Position numbers and translations under genes: made by a program. Positions 26,942 to 35,282 of a DNA stretch of 64,000 bases are shown here, piece by piece (position 1 is the stretch's first letter; every line of letters begins with the position of its first letter). The stretch comes from CAMLOF01 sp041913045 (GTDB lineage Bacteria; Pseudomonadota; Gammaproteobacteria; Burkholderiales; Burkholderiaceae_C). The stretch covers positions 1 through 64,000 of the forward strand of contig JAYSGB010000003.1 in NCBI GenBank assembly GCA_041913045.1, given 5' to 3'. A model generated the notes under the pieces. That model had not been told where the DNA came from and did no database searches. It saw only the letters and a list, made by a program, of their open reading frames with translations.

Positions 26942-29106
26942 CACGCAGCCTTTCCGATCCGGCCCTGACGCAGCGCCTGCACGACCTGGTCCTTCGGACC
27001 ATCCGCCACGATGCGGCCTGCATCCATGACGATGATGCGATCCACCAAATCCAGCAGCGAGGTGCGGTGGCTGATCAGGATCACGGTCTTGCCGGGCATG
27101 AACTCACGCAGACGCTTCTTCACCTCTTCCTCGCTGGAGTGGTCCATTGAAGCGGTAGGTTCGTCAAGCAGCAGGATGGGCGGATCGTTGATGACCGCAC
27201 GGGCGATAGCCACACCCTGGCGCTGCCCCCCGGACAGAGATTCACCACGCTCCCCGACCACCATGTCAAACCCCTGCGGATGGGTATTGACCAAATCCAG
27301 AATGCCGGCGATTCCTGCGGCACGCAACACGTCGGCGTCGTCGGCCAGCGGCGCTCCCAGGGTGATGTTCTCGCGCAAAGTGCCGTAGAACAGCATCACG
27401 TCCTGCTGCACGTAGCCGATGTGGCGGCGCAGTTCCGCTGGGTCAAGTTGCCGCTGGTCAATGCCGTCGATCAACACCGAGCCACCCGTCGGCCGGTAAA
27501 GGCCAAGAATGAGCTTTTCCAGCGTCGTCTTGCCAGAACCAATGCGCCCCAGGATGGCGACCTTCTCGCCCGGACGTATCTTCAAGCTCACATTGCGCAG
27601 CGACGGATTGGGTTGCCCGGGATAGGAAAAACTCACATCGCGGAACTCAATGGAACCCTGTATGTTCCCGCGAGCAATGAAGTTCGCGTCCTCAGGGCGC
27701 TCAACCTCACGCTTCATCATCTCGTTGAGGGAAGTAAGCGCCGTGGACGCTGTGTGGTATTGAACCAGCAGGCCCGCCACCTGCCCCACAGGCGCCATGG
27801 CACGCGAAGCCAGCATGGTGCAGGCGATGAGACCACCCATGGAAAGCGCACGTTCCCCAATCAGGTACACCCCCAGGATGACGATGCACATGTTGATCGT
27901 CTGCTGCATGAAAGCTGACGAGTTGCTGGCACTGGTGGACAACAGGCGCAGCTGTGCACCCACGCGCGCCAGAAGCGCGGCGCTCTTTTCCCACTTGCGC
28001 TGGATGGGTGCTTCTGCGCCCAAGGCCTTGACCGTCTCGAAGCCAACCAAGCCTTCCACCAGGGTGGCATTGCGTTGGGCACCTGCGCGGTAGGTGGTTT
28101 CGGCCAGTTCGTGCATGCGGCCTTGCACGGCCAGTGCATACAGCAACATCAACGTGGCGCCAATCAGCAAAGGAATCACCATGGGCCAGGCAATCCAGGT
28201 GATAACCACGAAGAATATGAGGGCGAACGGCAGGTCGATGAAAGCTACCACCGTAGCGGAGCCGATGAAGTCTCGCACCGACTCAAAGGCACGCAGGTTG
28301 GAGGCAAAAGAGCCCGCCGACACTGGCCTATGCTCCATGCGCGTACCCAGCACCCGCTCCATGATGTAAGCAGAGAGCTTGACGTCAGCCCGGCTGCTGG
28401 CCAGGTCCACGAACTTGCCGCGCAAGGTGCGCAGCACCAGGTCCCCCATCAGAATGAGGAGCAGGCCAAGCGCCAGCACCCACAGGGTGTCGAAGGCCTG
28501 ATTGGGCACCACCCGGTCGTAAACGTTCATGGTGAACAGGGGCATGGCCACCGCGAACAGGTTGGTCAGGAAGGCCGCAAGCAGCACGTCACGGTAGAGC
28601 TTGCCGTTTTCGGCAATCACGCTCCAGAACCAGTGACCACGCCGGGTTTCGTTGACCACAGGGCTGCGCGCGTCAAAGCGCAGGCGTGGGCGGGCATAGA
28701 TCGCATGCCCCGTGTACTTGGGCTCCAGTTCTGCAGCCGCAACCTGCACAGGGGCATCGCCCAACTCAGGATAGACCACAGTGAGCGTGCCGCCATCTGC
28801 GCTGCGATCGAGCAACACGGCAGCGCGTTCGCCATCGAGAAGCACGACGGCCGGGAAAAGCTCGCGCTTGAGCCGTGCAATGGGTTCACGCACCACCTTG
28901 CTGCTCAAGCCAGCACGGTGGGCAGCGCGCTCAAAAAACGATGGGGTGAGTTTGCCGTTCTCCAGCGGCAACCCCGCCAGGGCACCGTCTCGGGTGATGG
29001 CTTCGCCGTGGCTGCGCGCAAGAATCAGCAGGCAGTCCAGCAGTTCGTCACCTTGGGCATGGGCGGCTTGCGCCTTGGCTTCAGGCAACTCCGTCGTTGA
29101 GGACAT
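26941..29106 (-). CDS. lapB: Type I secretion ABC transporter/permease (LapB-like)
   Basis: Inner-membrane ATPase that drives adhesin export. The ATG at 29106 (MSSTTELPEAKAQ) after GGAGAG gives 721 residues. Residues about 20-140 are a C39 peptidase-like domain without the canonical DCG catalytic motif, as expected for substrates without a leader peptide. The membrane domain spans about 160-450. The nucleotide-binding domain has Walker A GRIGSGKTT, signature LSGGQRQ, Walker B ILLLDEPTASMD and the switch histidine in LISHRTS. It overlaps lapC and begins 95 bases after ptsI. Confidence 0.95.
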   Translation of the reverse strand: MSSTTELPEAKAQAAHAQGDELLDCLLILARSHGEAITRDGALAGLPLENGKLTPSFFERAAHRAGLSSKVVREPIARLKRELFPAVVLLDGERAAVLLDRSADGGTLTVVYPELGDAPVQVAAAELEPKYTGHAIYARPRLRFDARSPVVNETRRGHWFWSVIAENGKLYRDVLLAAFLTNLFAVAMPLFTMNVYDRVVPNQAFDTLWVLALGLLLILMGDLVLRTLRGKFVDLASSRADVKLSAYIMERVLGTRMEHRPVSAGSFASNLRAFESVRDFIGSATVVAFIDLPFALIFFVVITWIAWPMVIPLLIGATLMLLYALAVQGRMHELAETTYRAGAQRNATLVEGLVGFETVKALGAEAPIQRKWEKSAALLARVGAQLRLLSTSASNSSAFMQQTINMCIVILGVYLIGERALSMGGLIACTMLASRAMAPVGQVAGLLVQYHTASTALTSLNEMMKREVERPEDANFIARGNIQGSIEFRDVSFSYPGQPNPSLRNVSLKIRPGEKVAILGRIGSGKTTLEKLILGLYRPTGGSVLIDGIDQRQLDPAELRRHIGYVQQDVMLFYGTLRENITLGAPLADDADVLRAAGIAGILDLVNTHPQGFDMVVGERGESLSGGQRQGVAIARAVINDPPILLLDEPTASMDHSSEEEVKKRLREFMPGKTVILISHRTSLLDLVDRIIVMDAGRIVADGPKDQVVQALRQGRIGKAA

Positions 29107-29176
29107 GAATCTCTCCGCATTCAGCCGCTGGGCGCCAACCCAACGGTACGGCACATCACATCACCCCATGCGGCGC

Positions 29177-29205
29177 AATAAATTGAAAAATAGTGTAACA
29201 GTCAA
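29177..29205 (-). promoter_or_regulatory. Weak candidate promoter for the lapB operon
   Basis: On the minus strand TTGACT (29205 to 29200), overlapping the ptsI stop, is followed after 17 bases by TTTATT (29182 to 29177), four of six to the -10 consensus. It is the only promoter-like pair in the 95-base space before lapB. Confidence 0.35.
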
Positions 29206-30950
29206 TCCGCCATCAACGCGGCCGGATCGTCGCTGTGGACCACTTCCTGGGCCCAAGCTCGCAGTTTTCGCGTATCAGCCCGCAGGATTTGCTGTTTGAC
29301 CGCCAGGATTTGCGAGGGGTGCATGGAAAAAGAGCGCAAGCCCAGGCCCAACAGCAACCGCGTCATGGTCACGTCCCCAGCCATTTCTCCACACACACTC
29401 ACGCCCTTGCCCTGCGCACGGCATTCAGAAATGGTGTTGGCCACCAGCTGCAAAACCGCCGGGTGAAGCGGGTCGTACAGGTGGGCCACGGTCTCGTCCA
29501 CGCGGTCAATGGCCAGGGTGTACTGGATCAGGTCGTTCGTTCCGATGGAGAGGTAATCGAAGTGCTTGAGGAACATGCGCACCGCCAGAGCTGCGGCAGG
29601 CACCTCGATCATGGCTCCCAGCTTGACCTTGCCATAAACGGCAGCGCGCGCATCCAACTGCTCTTTGGCACGCGCGAGCAAGGCCTTGACCTGCAGTATC
29701 TCGCTCGAATGCGCCAGCATGGGAATGAGCAGATTGATCTTGCCGTGTGCCGCTGCGCGCAACACGGCACGCAGCTGCGTCAGGAACATGGCTGGCTCAG
29801 AGAGGCTCCAGCGGATCGCACGCAAACCCAGGGCGGGATTCAGGTGGTCGTCGCGGTTGGATCGATCCAACGGCTTGTCCGCTCCTACATCCACCGTGCG
29901 AATGGTGACTGGCAGACCGTGCATACCCTCGACGGCTCTGCGGTAGGCTTCGTATTGCTCCTCTTCGTCGGGGAGCTTGCCATCGCGCCCCATGAACAGG
30001 AACTCCGTGCGGAACAACCCCACCCCAACGGCACCCACCGACAAGGCTGGCGTGCTGTCTTCTGGTTGCTCAATGTTGGCAAGCAACTCCACACGTTCGC
30101 CATCCAAGGTGACGGCCGGGGTGTTCTTGATGCGCGACAAGCGCTCCCGCTCCACTTCGCCCTGGCGCTGCTTGAAGCCGTATTCGGCCAGCACGATAGG
30201 TGACGGGTTGACAATGACCACACCCGTGTCGCCGTCGATGATGACCCAGTCATCCTGCTGAACAAGGTGACTCGCCGTGCGCGCGCCCACCACGGCAGGT
30301 ATGTCCATGCTGCGCGCGACGATGGCTGTGTGCGACGTCTTGCCACCAACGTCCGTCACAAAACCCGCGAAGACACTCTGCTTGAACTGCAGCATGTCGG
30401 CTGGTGACAGGTCGTGCGCCACCAGCACCAGCGGGTCGTCCCTGAGGTCCTCGCCCGGTCCGTCGGCCACTGCAGGTGCACGCCCCACTGGCGAGGCCAC
30501 CCCACGCATGTGCCTGAGCATGCGCTCAACGACTTGCTCCAGGTCAGCCTTGCGCTCCCGCAGATAGGGGTCTTCCATTTCATCGAACTGTTTGGCCAAC
30601 TGTTCGAGTTGGGATGTAAGCGCCCACTCCGCGTTGTAGTGGCGCTCTTGCACCCAATGCTTCACGCCTTCCTGAAGCTGCGTGTCCTGCAGCAGCATCA
30701 GGTGCACATCCAGCAGAGCCGTCAGTTCGTGGTGCGCACCCTTGTCGGCGCTTTCCAGCAGGGTCTGCTGCACACGCGTGATCTCGGCCACCACGGCGTC
30801 CCGGGCATCGCGCAGGCGGCTCAATTCGCCATGGATCTGGTCTTCCCCGATGAAGTAGTGCGCCACGTCCATGCGGCTGGACGCGACCAGCACGGCACGC
30901 CCGATGGCGATGCCCCGTGAAACCGCCTGACCATGGACTGAGAACGTCAC
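29202..30950 (-). CDS. ptsI: Phosphoenolpyruvate-protein phosphotransferase (PTS enzyme I)
   Basis: Takes phosphate from phosphoenolpyruvate and passes it to HPr. The protein has 582 residues, the normal length. The active histidine is His207 in GGKTSHTAIVARSMDIPAVV. The TIM-barrel half has RTVDVGADKPLDRSNRDDH, a metal-binding region, and VSVCGEMAGD with the catalytic cysteine. It overlaps ptsH by four bases (ATGA). No GAF domain is present, so it is not the nitrogen-type PtsP. With EIIA but no EIIB/EIIC nearby it probably serves signalling. Confidence 0.95.
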   Translation of the reverse strand: MTFSVHGQAVSRGIAIGRAVLVASSRMDVAHYFIGEDQIHGELSRLRDARDAVVAEITRVQQTLLESADKGAHHELTALLDVHLMLLQDTQLQEGVKHWVQERHYNAEWALTSQLEQLAKQFDEMEDPYLRERKADLEQVVERMLRHMRGVASPVGRAPAVADGPGEDLRDDPLVLVAHDLSPADMLQFKQSVFAGFVTDVGGKTSHTAIVARSMDIPAVVGARTASHLVQQDDWVIIDGDTGVVIVNPSPIVLAEYGFKQRQGEVERERLSRIKNTPAVTLDGERVELLANIEQPEDSTPALSVGAVGVGLFRTEFLFMGRDGKLPDEEEQYEAYRRAVEGMHGLPVTIRTVDVGADKPLDRSNRDDHLNPALGLRAIRWSLSEPAMFLTQLRAVLRAAAHGKINLLIPMLAHSSEILQVKALLARAKEQLDARAAVYGKVKLGAMIEVPAAALAVRMFLKHFDYLSIGTNDLIQYTLAIDRVDETVAHLYDPLHPAVLQLVANTISECRAQGKGVSVCGEMAGDVTMTRLLLGLGLRSFSMHPSQILAVKQQILRADTRKLRAWAQEVVHSDDPAALMAD

Positions 30951-31216
30951 TCGCCTTCTCCAAACTTGTCGTTGATGAGCGCCAGCAGCGCGTCCATCGC
31001 CTGCTGCTCGTCAGGGCCGTCGGCTTCGATCTCCACTTCCGACCCTAGGCCTGCGGCCAGCATCATCACCCCCATGATGCTTTTGGCATTGATACGGCGA
31101 CCATTGCGTGCCATCCAGACGTCGCAGGCAAAACTGCCAGCAAGCTTTGTCAATTTGGCCGAGGCGCGGGCATGCAAGCCCAGCTTATTGCTGATGGTCG
31201 CGGTGGTTTTGATCAT
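30947..31216 (-). CDS. ptsH: Phosphocarrier protein HPr
   Basis: HPr of 89 residues carrying phosphate between EI and EIIA. His15 lies in KLGLHARAS and Ser46 in NAKSIMGVMMLAA, the site modified by HPr kinase where present. The gene overlaps both neighbours: 32 bases with the EIIA gene upstream and four with ptsI downstream, implying tight translational coupling. Confidence 0.95.
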   Translation of the reverse strand: MIKTTATISNKLGLHARASAKLTKLAGSFACDVWMARNGRRINAKSIMGVMMLAAGLGSEVEIEADGPDEQQAMDALLALINDKFGEGE

Positions 31217-31631
31217 GGGTGTTTCTGCGCAACTGGTTCTGCGGCGCCGTCACCGACACCGGGATGACCCCCTGGGTTCCGCCAAGCATGGCGCGCGACA
31301 CCAGCGCGTCCAGCGACTCGTGGCGGTACGAAACCGCGCGCAGCAGCATGGGCAGGTTGGCACCCGTCACCAGCCGGGTATGGATGCCATCGATCAGCTT
31401 GCTGGCCACGTTGCAAGGCGTTGCGCCAAAGATGTCGGAAAGAACCAGGGTATGAGGGGTTCCGAGCTGGCCAAGCAGCTGGCGCGCTTGCGCCAGTGTG
31501 GCCTCCGGAGCTTGTTCGGCGGGAACGTCCAGCGCGGCAACGCTGGCGGCAGCGTCTGGGAAGACGTGCAGCACGCATTGGCGCAGTGCCGATGCCAAAG
31601 GCGCATGGGCGATGACGAGTATGCCGTTCAT
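31185..31631 (-). CDS. PTS EIIA component, mannose/sorbose family
   Basis: Phosphoacceptor EIIA-Man domain of 148 residues. The active histidine is His9 in MNGILVIAHAP. LVLSDIFGATPCNVASKLID matches the conserved core. The C-terminal tail after residue 135 (QLRRNTHDQNHRDHQQ) is low-complexity and overlaps ptsH. It overlaps the MFS gene stop by four bases (ATGA). EIIA-Man alone with HPr and EI is the usual arrangement in betaproteobacteria, where it has been linked to regulation. Confidence 0.92.
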   Translation of the reverse strand: MNGILVIAHAPLASALRQCVLHVFPDAAASVAALDVPAEQAPEATLAQARQLLGQLGTPHTLVLSDIFGATPCNVASKLIDGIHTRLVTGANLPMLLRAVSYRHESLDALVSRAMLGGTQGVIPVSVTAPQNQLRRNTHDQNHRDHQQ

Positions 31632-32908
31632 GATGGGCGATTATGAGCCTTGACGGACAGGAAGTAGCCGTAAGAAAGCAGGCAAACGATCAGGAATGTC
31701 CCCATGGCCCCGCGAAACGCCTGCGCCTCGGTCCAGCCAAAAGCTCCCCACAGGTCAATCATCAAGCCGATGGCCCACTGCATCACGAATACGCCTGCAA
31801 AAATCACGAGGTTGTAGGCTGACAGCGCCCTGCCCGCCATGGATGCCGGAAATGCCATGGCCACGGCTGGCTGCGATAGCCCCAGGAAAGTGGACGACAC
31901 ACAGAACCAGGCCCAATGCATCCACGACGTTGACTCGCCATTGGCCACGTTCCAGGCCAACGCCAGGAAGCTCATCGGCAGGCCCCAGGCAATCAAAGAC
32001 TCAACGCGCACCCCGCGCCTTGAGAGACCCGGCGTGACGACACCCCACAACCAGAAGGTGCACAGCATGGCCAGATTGATCCCGAACAGCCCCGACGCCG
32101 CTTGCGCAGGCGTCAGACCACTGACTTTTACCAGCCAAGGCCCGGCCCACAGGGTCTGCACCGCCACCATGCCGCCGTAATTGAAGAACCCGACTGGGCT
32201 CATCTTGCGGAAGTAAGGGTGGCGCCATATTTGGCCATAGCCGCCCTGGTCTTTGGCCTTGTCTCCGCCCTTGGCGCTCAATTGGGCGGAGTCGCTGCTC
32301 TGCCAAGGGGGTGAAAGCCAGGTGATCAGCAACATCGTCACGACAAAAGCCGCCGCCAGCAACCAGAAGAGGCCCCGCCAGCCCACCATCGGCATGAGCC
32401 ACTGCACTGGCAAGGTAGAAGCCACCATGCCCATGGAGCCGGTCATCAGCATCCAGGCGTTCGCACGCAACTGCATGGACTGCGGCAGCCAGCGCCGGTA
32501 ACCGGTCAGTGGAGCCATCAAACAAGCGCTAACCCCTGCGCCAGTCAATACACGCGCGGCCAGCAAGCCGGTAAAGCTGGATGCTTGCGCGAACGCCAAG
32601 CACCCCAACACGGCCAATGCCAGAAAGACCAGCACGACCCGCTTCGGCCCATACCGGTCTAGCCAATGCCCCAGCGGCAACTGCGTGGCCGCAAAGCCGA
32701 GAAAGTACCCGCCTGCCAGCAGCCCCAGGTCTCTGGCTTGAAGCGCCAGTTCCGCACTAAGGGTTGGGGCAAGCGTGGCCGTCACAGCCCGCACCAGTGC
32801 AGACAGAAAGTAGGCCGATGCGAACGCCAGGAACACCCAGACGGCCAGGCGCGTGCTCAAGGGCTTGATCGACGAATGCGACGGAGTGGCTGTGGCGCCT
32901 GAACTCAT
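31628..32908 (-). CDS. Major facilitator superfamily transporter
   Basis: Protein of 426 residues from the ATG at 32908 (MSSGATATPSHSSIKPL). The longer frame reaching 33088 would overlap the lipoprotein gene in another frame and is unlikely. About twelve hydrophobic helices are visible. The loop after TM2, GHWLDRYGPKRVVL, matches the MFS signature GxxxDRxGxR. The substrate is unknown. It is 20 bases after the lipoprotein gene and overlaps the EIIA gene, so the five genes from 33492 to 29202 look like one operon. Confidence 0.88.
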   Translation of the reverse strand: MSSGATATPSHSSIKPLSTRLAVWVFLAFASAYFLSALVRAVTATLAPTLSAELALQARDLGLLAGGYFLGFAATQLPLGHWLDRYGPKRVVLVFLALAVLGCLAFAQASSFTGLLAARVLTGAGVSACLMAPLTGYRRWLPQSMQLRANAWMLMTGSMGMVASTLPVQWLMPMVGWRGLFWLLAAAFVVTMLLITWLSPPWQSSDSAQLSAKGGDKAKDQGGYGQIWRHPYFRKMSPVGFFNYGGMVAVQTLWAGPWLVKVSGLTPAQAASGLFGINLAMLCTFWLWGVVTPGLSRRGVRVESLIAWGLPMSFLALAWNVANGESTSWMHWAWFCVSSTFLGLSQPAVAMAFPASMAGRALSAYNLVIFAGVFVMQWAIGLMIDLWGAFGWTEAQAFRGAMGTFLIVCLLSYGYFLSVKAHNRPS

Positions 32909-32928
32909 GAATAAACACGCAAATAGGT

Positions 32929-33492
32929 TCAATCGAACCGCAGCGATTCGAAATACATGTCCTGGGCGGCCTTTGGCAACGCCTCGCCATACACACCCAC
33001 TTGGACGAGCCATGGCCCTTTGGCCAACCACCTGACCTGCACCACCAGCGGCCGCCCCATGTGGTTCAAGCCTGGGCCGGTCCAGCATTCCGAAATGGTG
33101 GCCCCGGCAATTTCACAGGGCGTGCTCTGCCAGCCTTCAGGGGGCAGATCATCTTTCTTCGGCGTCTGCTTCAGGCTGGCCCAGGAGGCTGATCGCCATT
33201 GCCTGAGTGCCAATTGCGTGTCATGCCCGTCCTGCGGCAGCTGTACAGCACCCAGCGCAAACGTCGTTTCGCCGACGTCACAACTCATCATTTGCAAGCG
33301 TACATCAGGCTGCCCCGGCCCGAGCAAGGGCACGTCGCGGTCAGCACGCTCCGGCTTGCAGGGCAAGAGCGCGCGCAAGGGTACGCCATCGGGGCGGGCA
33401 TCGCGCCAGTTGTAGGCTGGGCTGCACCCCCCAAGGACCACGGTCAAGCACAGCATCCAACCGAGCGCCGCGGGCACGGATCTACAGTTCAT
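32929..33492 (-). CDS. Predicted lipoprotein of unknown function
   Basis: Protein of 187 residues with a lipoprotein signal: MNCRSVPAALGWMLCLTVVL followed by GGC, the lipobox cysteine being Cys23. The mature part has several Cys (LLPCKPERADRDV, MMSCDVGETTF, TPCEIAGATISECW) that may form disulfides. I do not recognise the family. It is the first gene of the run leading to the MFS and PTS genes, and is divergent from the thioredoxin-like gene across 136 bases. Confidence 0.78.
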   Translation of the reverse strand: MNCRSVPAALGWMLCLTVVLGGCSPAYNWRDARPDGVPLRALLPCKPERADRDVPLLGPGQPDVRLQMMSCDVGETTFALGAVQLPQDGHDTQLALRQWRSASWASLKQTPKKDDLPPEGWQSTPCEIAGATISECWTGPGLNHMGRPLVVQVRWLAKGPWLVQVGVYGEALPKAAQDMYFESLRFD

Positions 33493-33628
33493 TTATTCAG
33501 TGCCGTCAGAAAAAAGCGCGCCGCCTGTTTTTTGCAGGTGCGCGCACAATATGGGTGATGGATGGTATCCGGATTCCCAAAACAGCGTTTGCGCCGACCC
33601 CATCCTGACGTGACCGAATTCCCTCAGC

Positions 33629-34063
33629 ATGAACACGATCAATCCTGACGGCCTGCCCGAGATATTGCCTTTGCCAGCGTCGTTGTTGGCCGCAGCGCAA
33701 GCCGCACGCACCCGGCGCGAGCCGCTCATCGTCATGGTGACGCTAAAGGGTTGTGCCTTTTGCGATATTGTGCGTAACAACTATCTGGTGCCAATGTACC
33801 GCAAGGGCGAGGTATATGCAGTCCAAGTCAACATGCTGGACCGCAAGTCTGCACTGCAGGACCTGCGCGGGCAGACCACCACACCCTACGACCAGGCACG
33901 GGCTTGGCGTGCCCGCATTGCGCCCACGGTGCTCTTCCTCGATTACGAGGGCCGCGAGATAGCTGAACGACTCGAAGGCATGAACCTGGCAGACTTCTAC
34001 GGCGCCTATCTGCAAGAACGCATTGACGAAGCACGCAAAAAATTGCGCTCGACTAAAAGTTGA
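33629..34063 (+). CDS. Thioredoxin-fold protein
   Basis: Protein of 144 residues without a clear signal peptide. A redox pair Cys42/Cys45 lies in TLKGCAFCDIVRNNYL, and RIAPTVLFLDYEGREI supplies the cis-proline strand of the thioredoxin fold. It resembles the SoxW/thioredoxin-like group. If it is cytoplasmic, it may act as a general thiol reductant; localisation is uncertain. The next gene encodes a TlpA-like lipoprotein, 72 bases away, suggesting shared thiol chemistry. Confidence 0.8.
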   Translation: MNTINPDGLPEILPLPASLLAAAQAARTRREPLIVMVTLKGCAFCDIVRNNYLVPMYRKGEVYAVQVNMLDRKSALQDLRGQTTTPYDQARAWRARIAPTVLFLDYEGREIAERLEGMNLADFYGAYLQERIDEARKKLRSTKS

Positions 34064-34135
34064 CTGGTGCTGCGATTGAACTTTTCTTTGTCGCCTGCGT
34101 CTTTCTTTGTGTCCATACGGATTCCCTCCCCCGCC

Positions 34136-34651
34136 ATGAAAGCCCTGAATTTTTCTGATCGTCGCAACCACCTCAAACTCCTGGGCGGGCTGCTGGCGAG
34201 CCCGCTGCTGCTGGGAGCTTGTGGCAGCCGCGATACCGCACCCCAGTCTCAGTTTGTGCTGCTGGACGGCAGCACCATGACCACTGCAGACCTCAAAGGC
34301 AAGGTCACCCTGGTCAACTTCTGGGCAACCACCTGCGTCACCTGCGTGAAAGAGATGCCCAGCATCATTCAGACGCACAACAAATACAAAGATCAGGGCT
34401 TGGAGACCGTGGCTGTTGCCATGAGCTATGACCCACCTGACTGGGTAGCAAACTTCGCAAGCAGCAGGCAACTTCCCTTCAAGATCGCCCTTGACAACAC
34501 TGGAGAGATTGCCAGGGACTGGGGTGACGTCAAACTCACGCCAACCACCTACATCGTCGACAAAAAGGGGCAGATCGTGAAGCGATATGTCGGCGAACCC
34601 GAGTTTTCCGCCCTGCACCAGTTGCTTGAAAAACTCCTTGCAGAAGGCTGA
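34136..34651 (+). CDS. TlpA-family periplasmic thiol:disulfide oxidoreductase, lipoprotein
   Basis: Protein of 171 residues from the ATG at 34136; the in-frame start at 34067 lies upstream of a less likely signal. It has a lipobox (LLLGAC, Cys29), so it should be anchored to a membrane facing the periplasm. The active site is WATTCVTC with Cys67 and Cys70. TPTTYIVDKKGQIVKRYVGE holds the cis-proline. TlpA/ResA-like proteins reduce cytochrome apoproteins or other periplasmic disulfides; the nearby cytochromes fit this. Target unproven. Confidence 0.88.
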   Translation: MKALNFSDRRNHLKLLGGLLASPLLLGACGSRDTAPQSQFVLLDGSTMTTADLKGKVTLVNFWATTCVTCVKEMPSIIQTHNKYKDQGLETVAVAMSYDPPDWVANFASSRQLPFKIALDNTGEIARDWGDVKLTPTTYIVDKKGQIVKRYVGEPEFSALHQLLEKLLAEG

Positions 34652-34663
34652 CCAGACTGTGAC

Positions 34664-34689
34664 CGGCGCTCGGTTTGCCGCGAGCGCCG
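34664..34689. terminator. Hairpin between the TlpA-like gene and the cytochrome c' gene
   Basis: CGGCGCTCG (34664-34672) pairs with CGAGCGCCG (34681-34689) around an eight-base loop, between convergent genes. There is no T-tract, so it is a possible but incomplete terminator. Confidence 0.45.
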
Positions 34690-34696
34690 CACACGT

Positions 34697-35146
34697 TCAT
34701 TGACGGTATGCGTCGTGACAAGCCTTGCAGGCTGCAGCAGCTTCTCCGAAAGTTTTCTTCACCGCATCCAGGTTCCCGGTACGGGCGGCTGAATCCAGGG
34801 CAGCCACAGCCGTCATCATCTTGTTCTGCGCGCCGCGGAACTTGTCCGTTTCCATCCAGATTTCCGGCTTCGCCTTGCTTTTGAGATCTTCCGTCTCAGG
34901 GCCAAAGGCCGCCCAGGGCAGCTTGCTCATGGTCAGCACCACGGCCGCGTTTTCCTGCACAGCCTTAGCGTCAAAAGGAACACGTCCGTTGGCCATGGCG
35001 CCAATTCGCACGAAATGCTGGTTCATGACGTAAAGCGCTCCTTGCCTGTATCTCACCGCATCCTCGGGCTTCTGAAACTGCGCATGCGCCACACCAGATA
35101 CGGCAGTGAGGCCTGCCGCCAACACCAATGCAAAACGAACCTTCAT
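34697..35146 (-). CDS. Cytochrome c' / c-556 family protein
   Basis: Periplasmic heme protein of 149 residues. The signal peptide MKVRFALVLAAGLTAVSGVA ends near HAQ. The heme motif CKACH is at 140-144 close to the C-terminus, as in four-helix cytochromes c'. The role may be electron transfer or NO/O2 binding. It is divergent from the cytochrome b gene across 136 bases that hold an 18-bp palindrome, suggesting shared control. Confidence 0.92.
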   Translation of the reverse strand: MKVRFALVLAAGLTAVSGVAHAQFQKPEDAVRYRQGALYVMNQHFVRIGAMANGRVPFDAKAVQENAAVVLTMSKLPWAAFGPETEDLKSKAKPEIWMETDKFRGAQNKMMTAVAALDSAARTGNLDAVKKTFGEAAAACKACHDAYRQ

Positions 35147-35176
35147 GGTGACCTTTCCTCTCAGTGTTTAGGACGG

Positions 35177-35194
35177 AGCCATTGATCAATGGCT
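35177..35194. promoter_or_regulatory. Perfect 18-bp palindrome between divergent cytochrome genes
   Basis: AGCCATTGATCAATGGCT reads identically on both strands. It lies 31 bases before the cytochrome c' start and 89 before the cytochrome b start, an ideal operator place. The inner TTGATCAA recalls FNR half-sites, but the normal four-base spacer is missing, so the binding protein is unknown. Confidence 0.55.
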
Positions 35195-35282
35195 ATAGCA
35201 GTCTATGCTTTTATCATTGTTGAGTTCTGAGCCGGGAGAAACGCTTCCGCTCCAACCCATCTGATGTTCAAGAGGAAGCACC

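Noticed and set aside
35177..35194. FNR/ANR box
   Set aside because: TTGATCAA lacks the four-base spacer of TTGAT-N4-ATCAA, so it was listed only as an unassigned palindrome.
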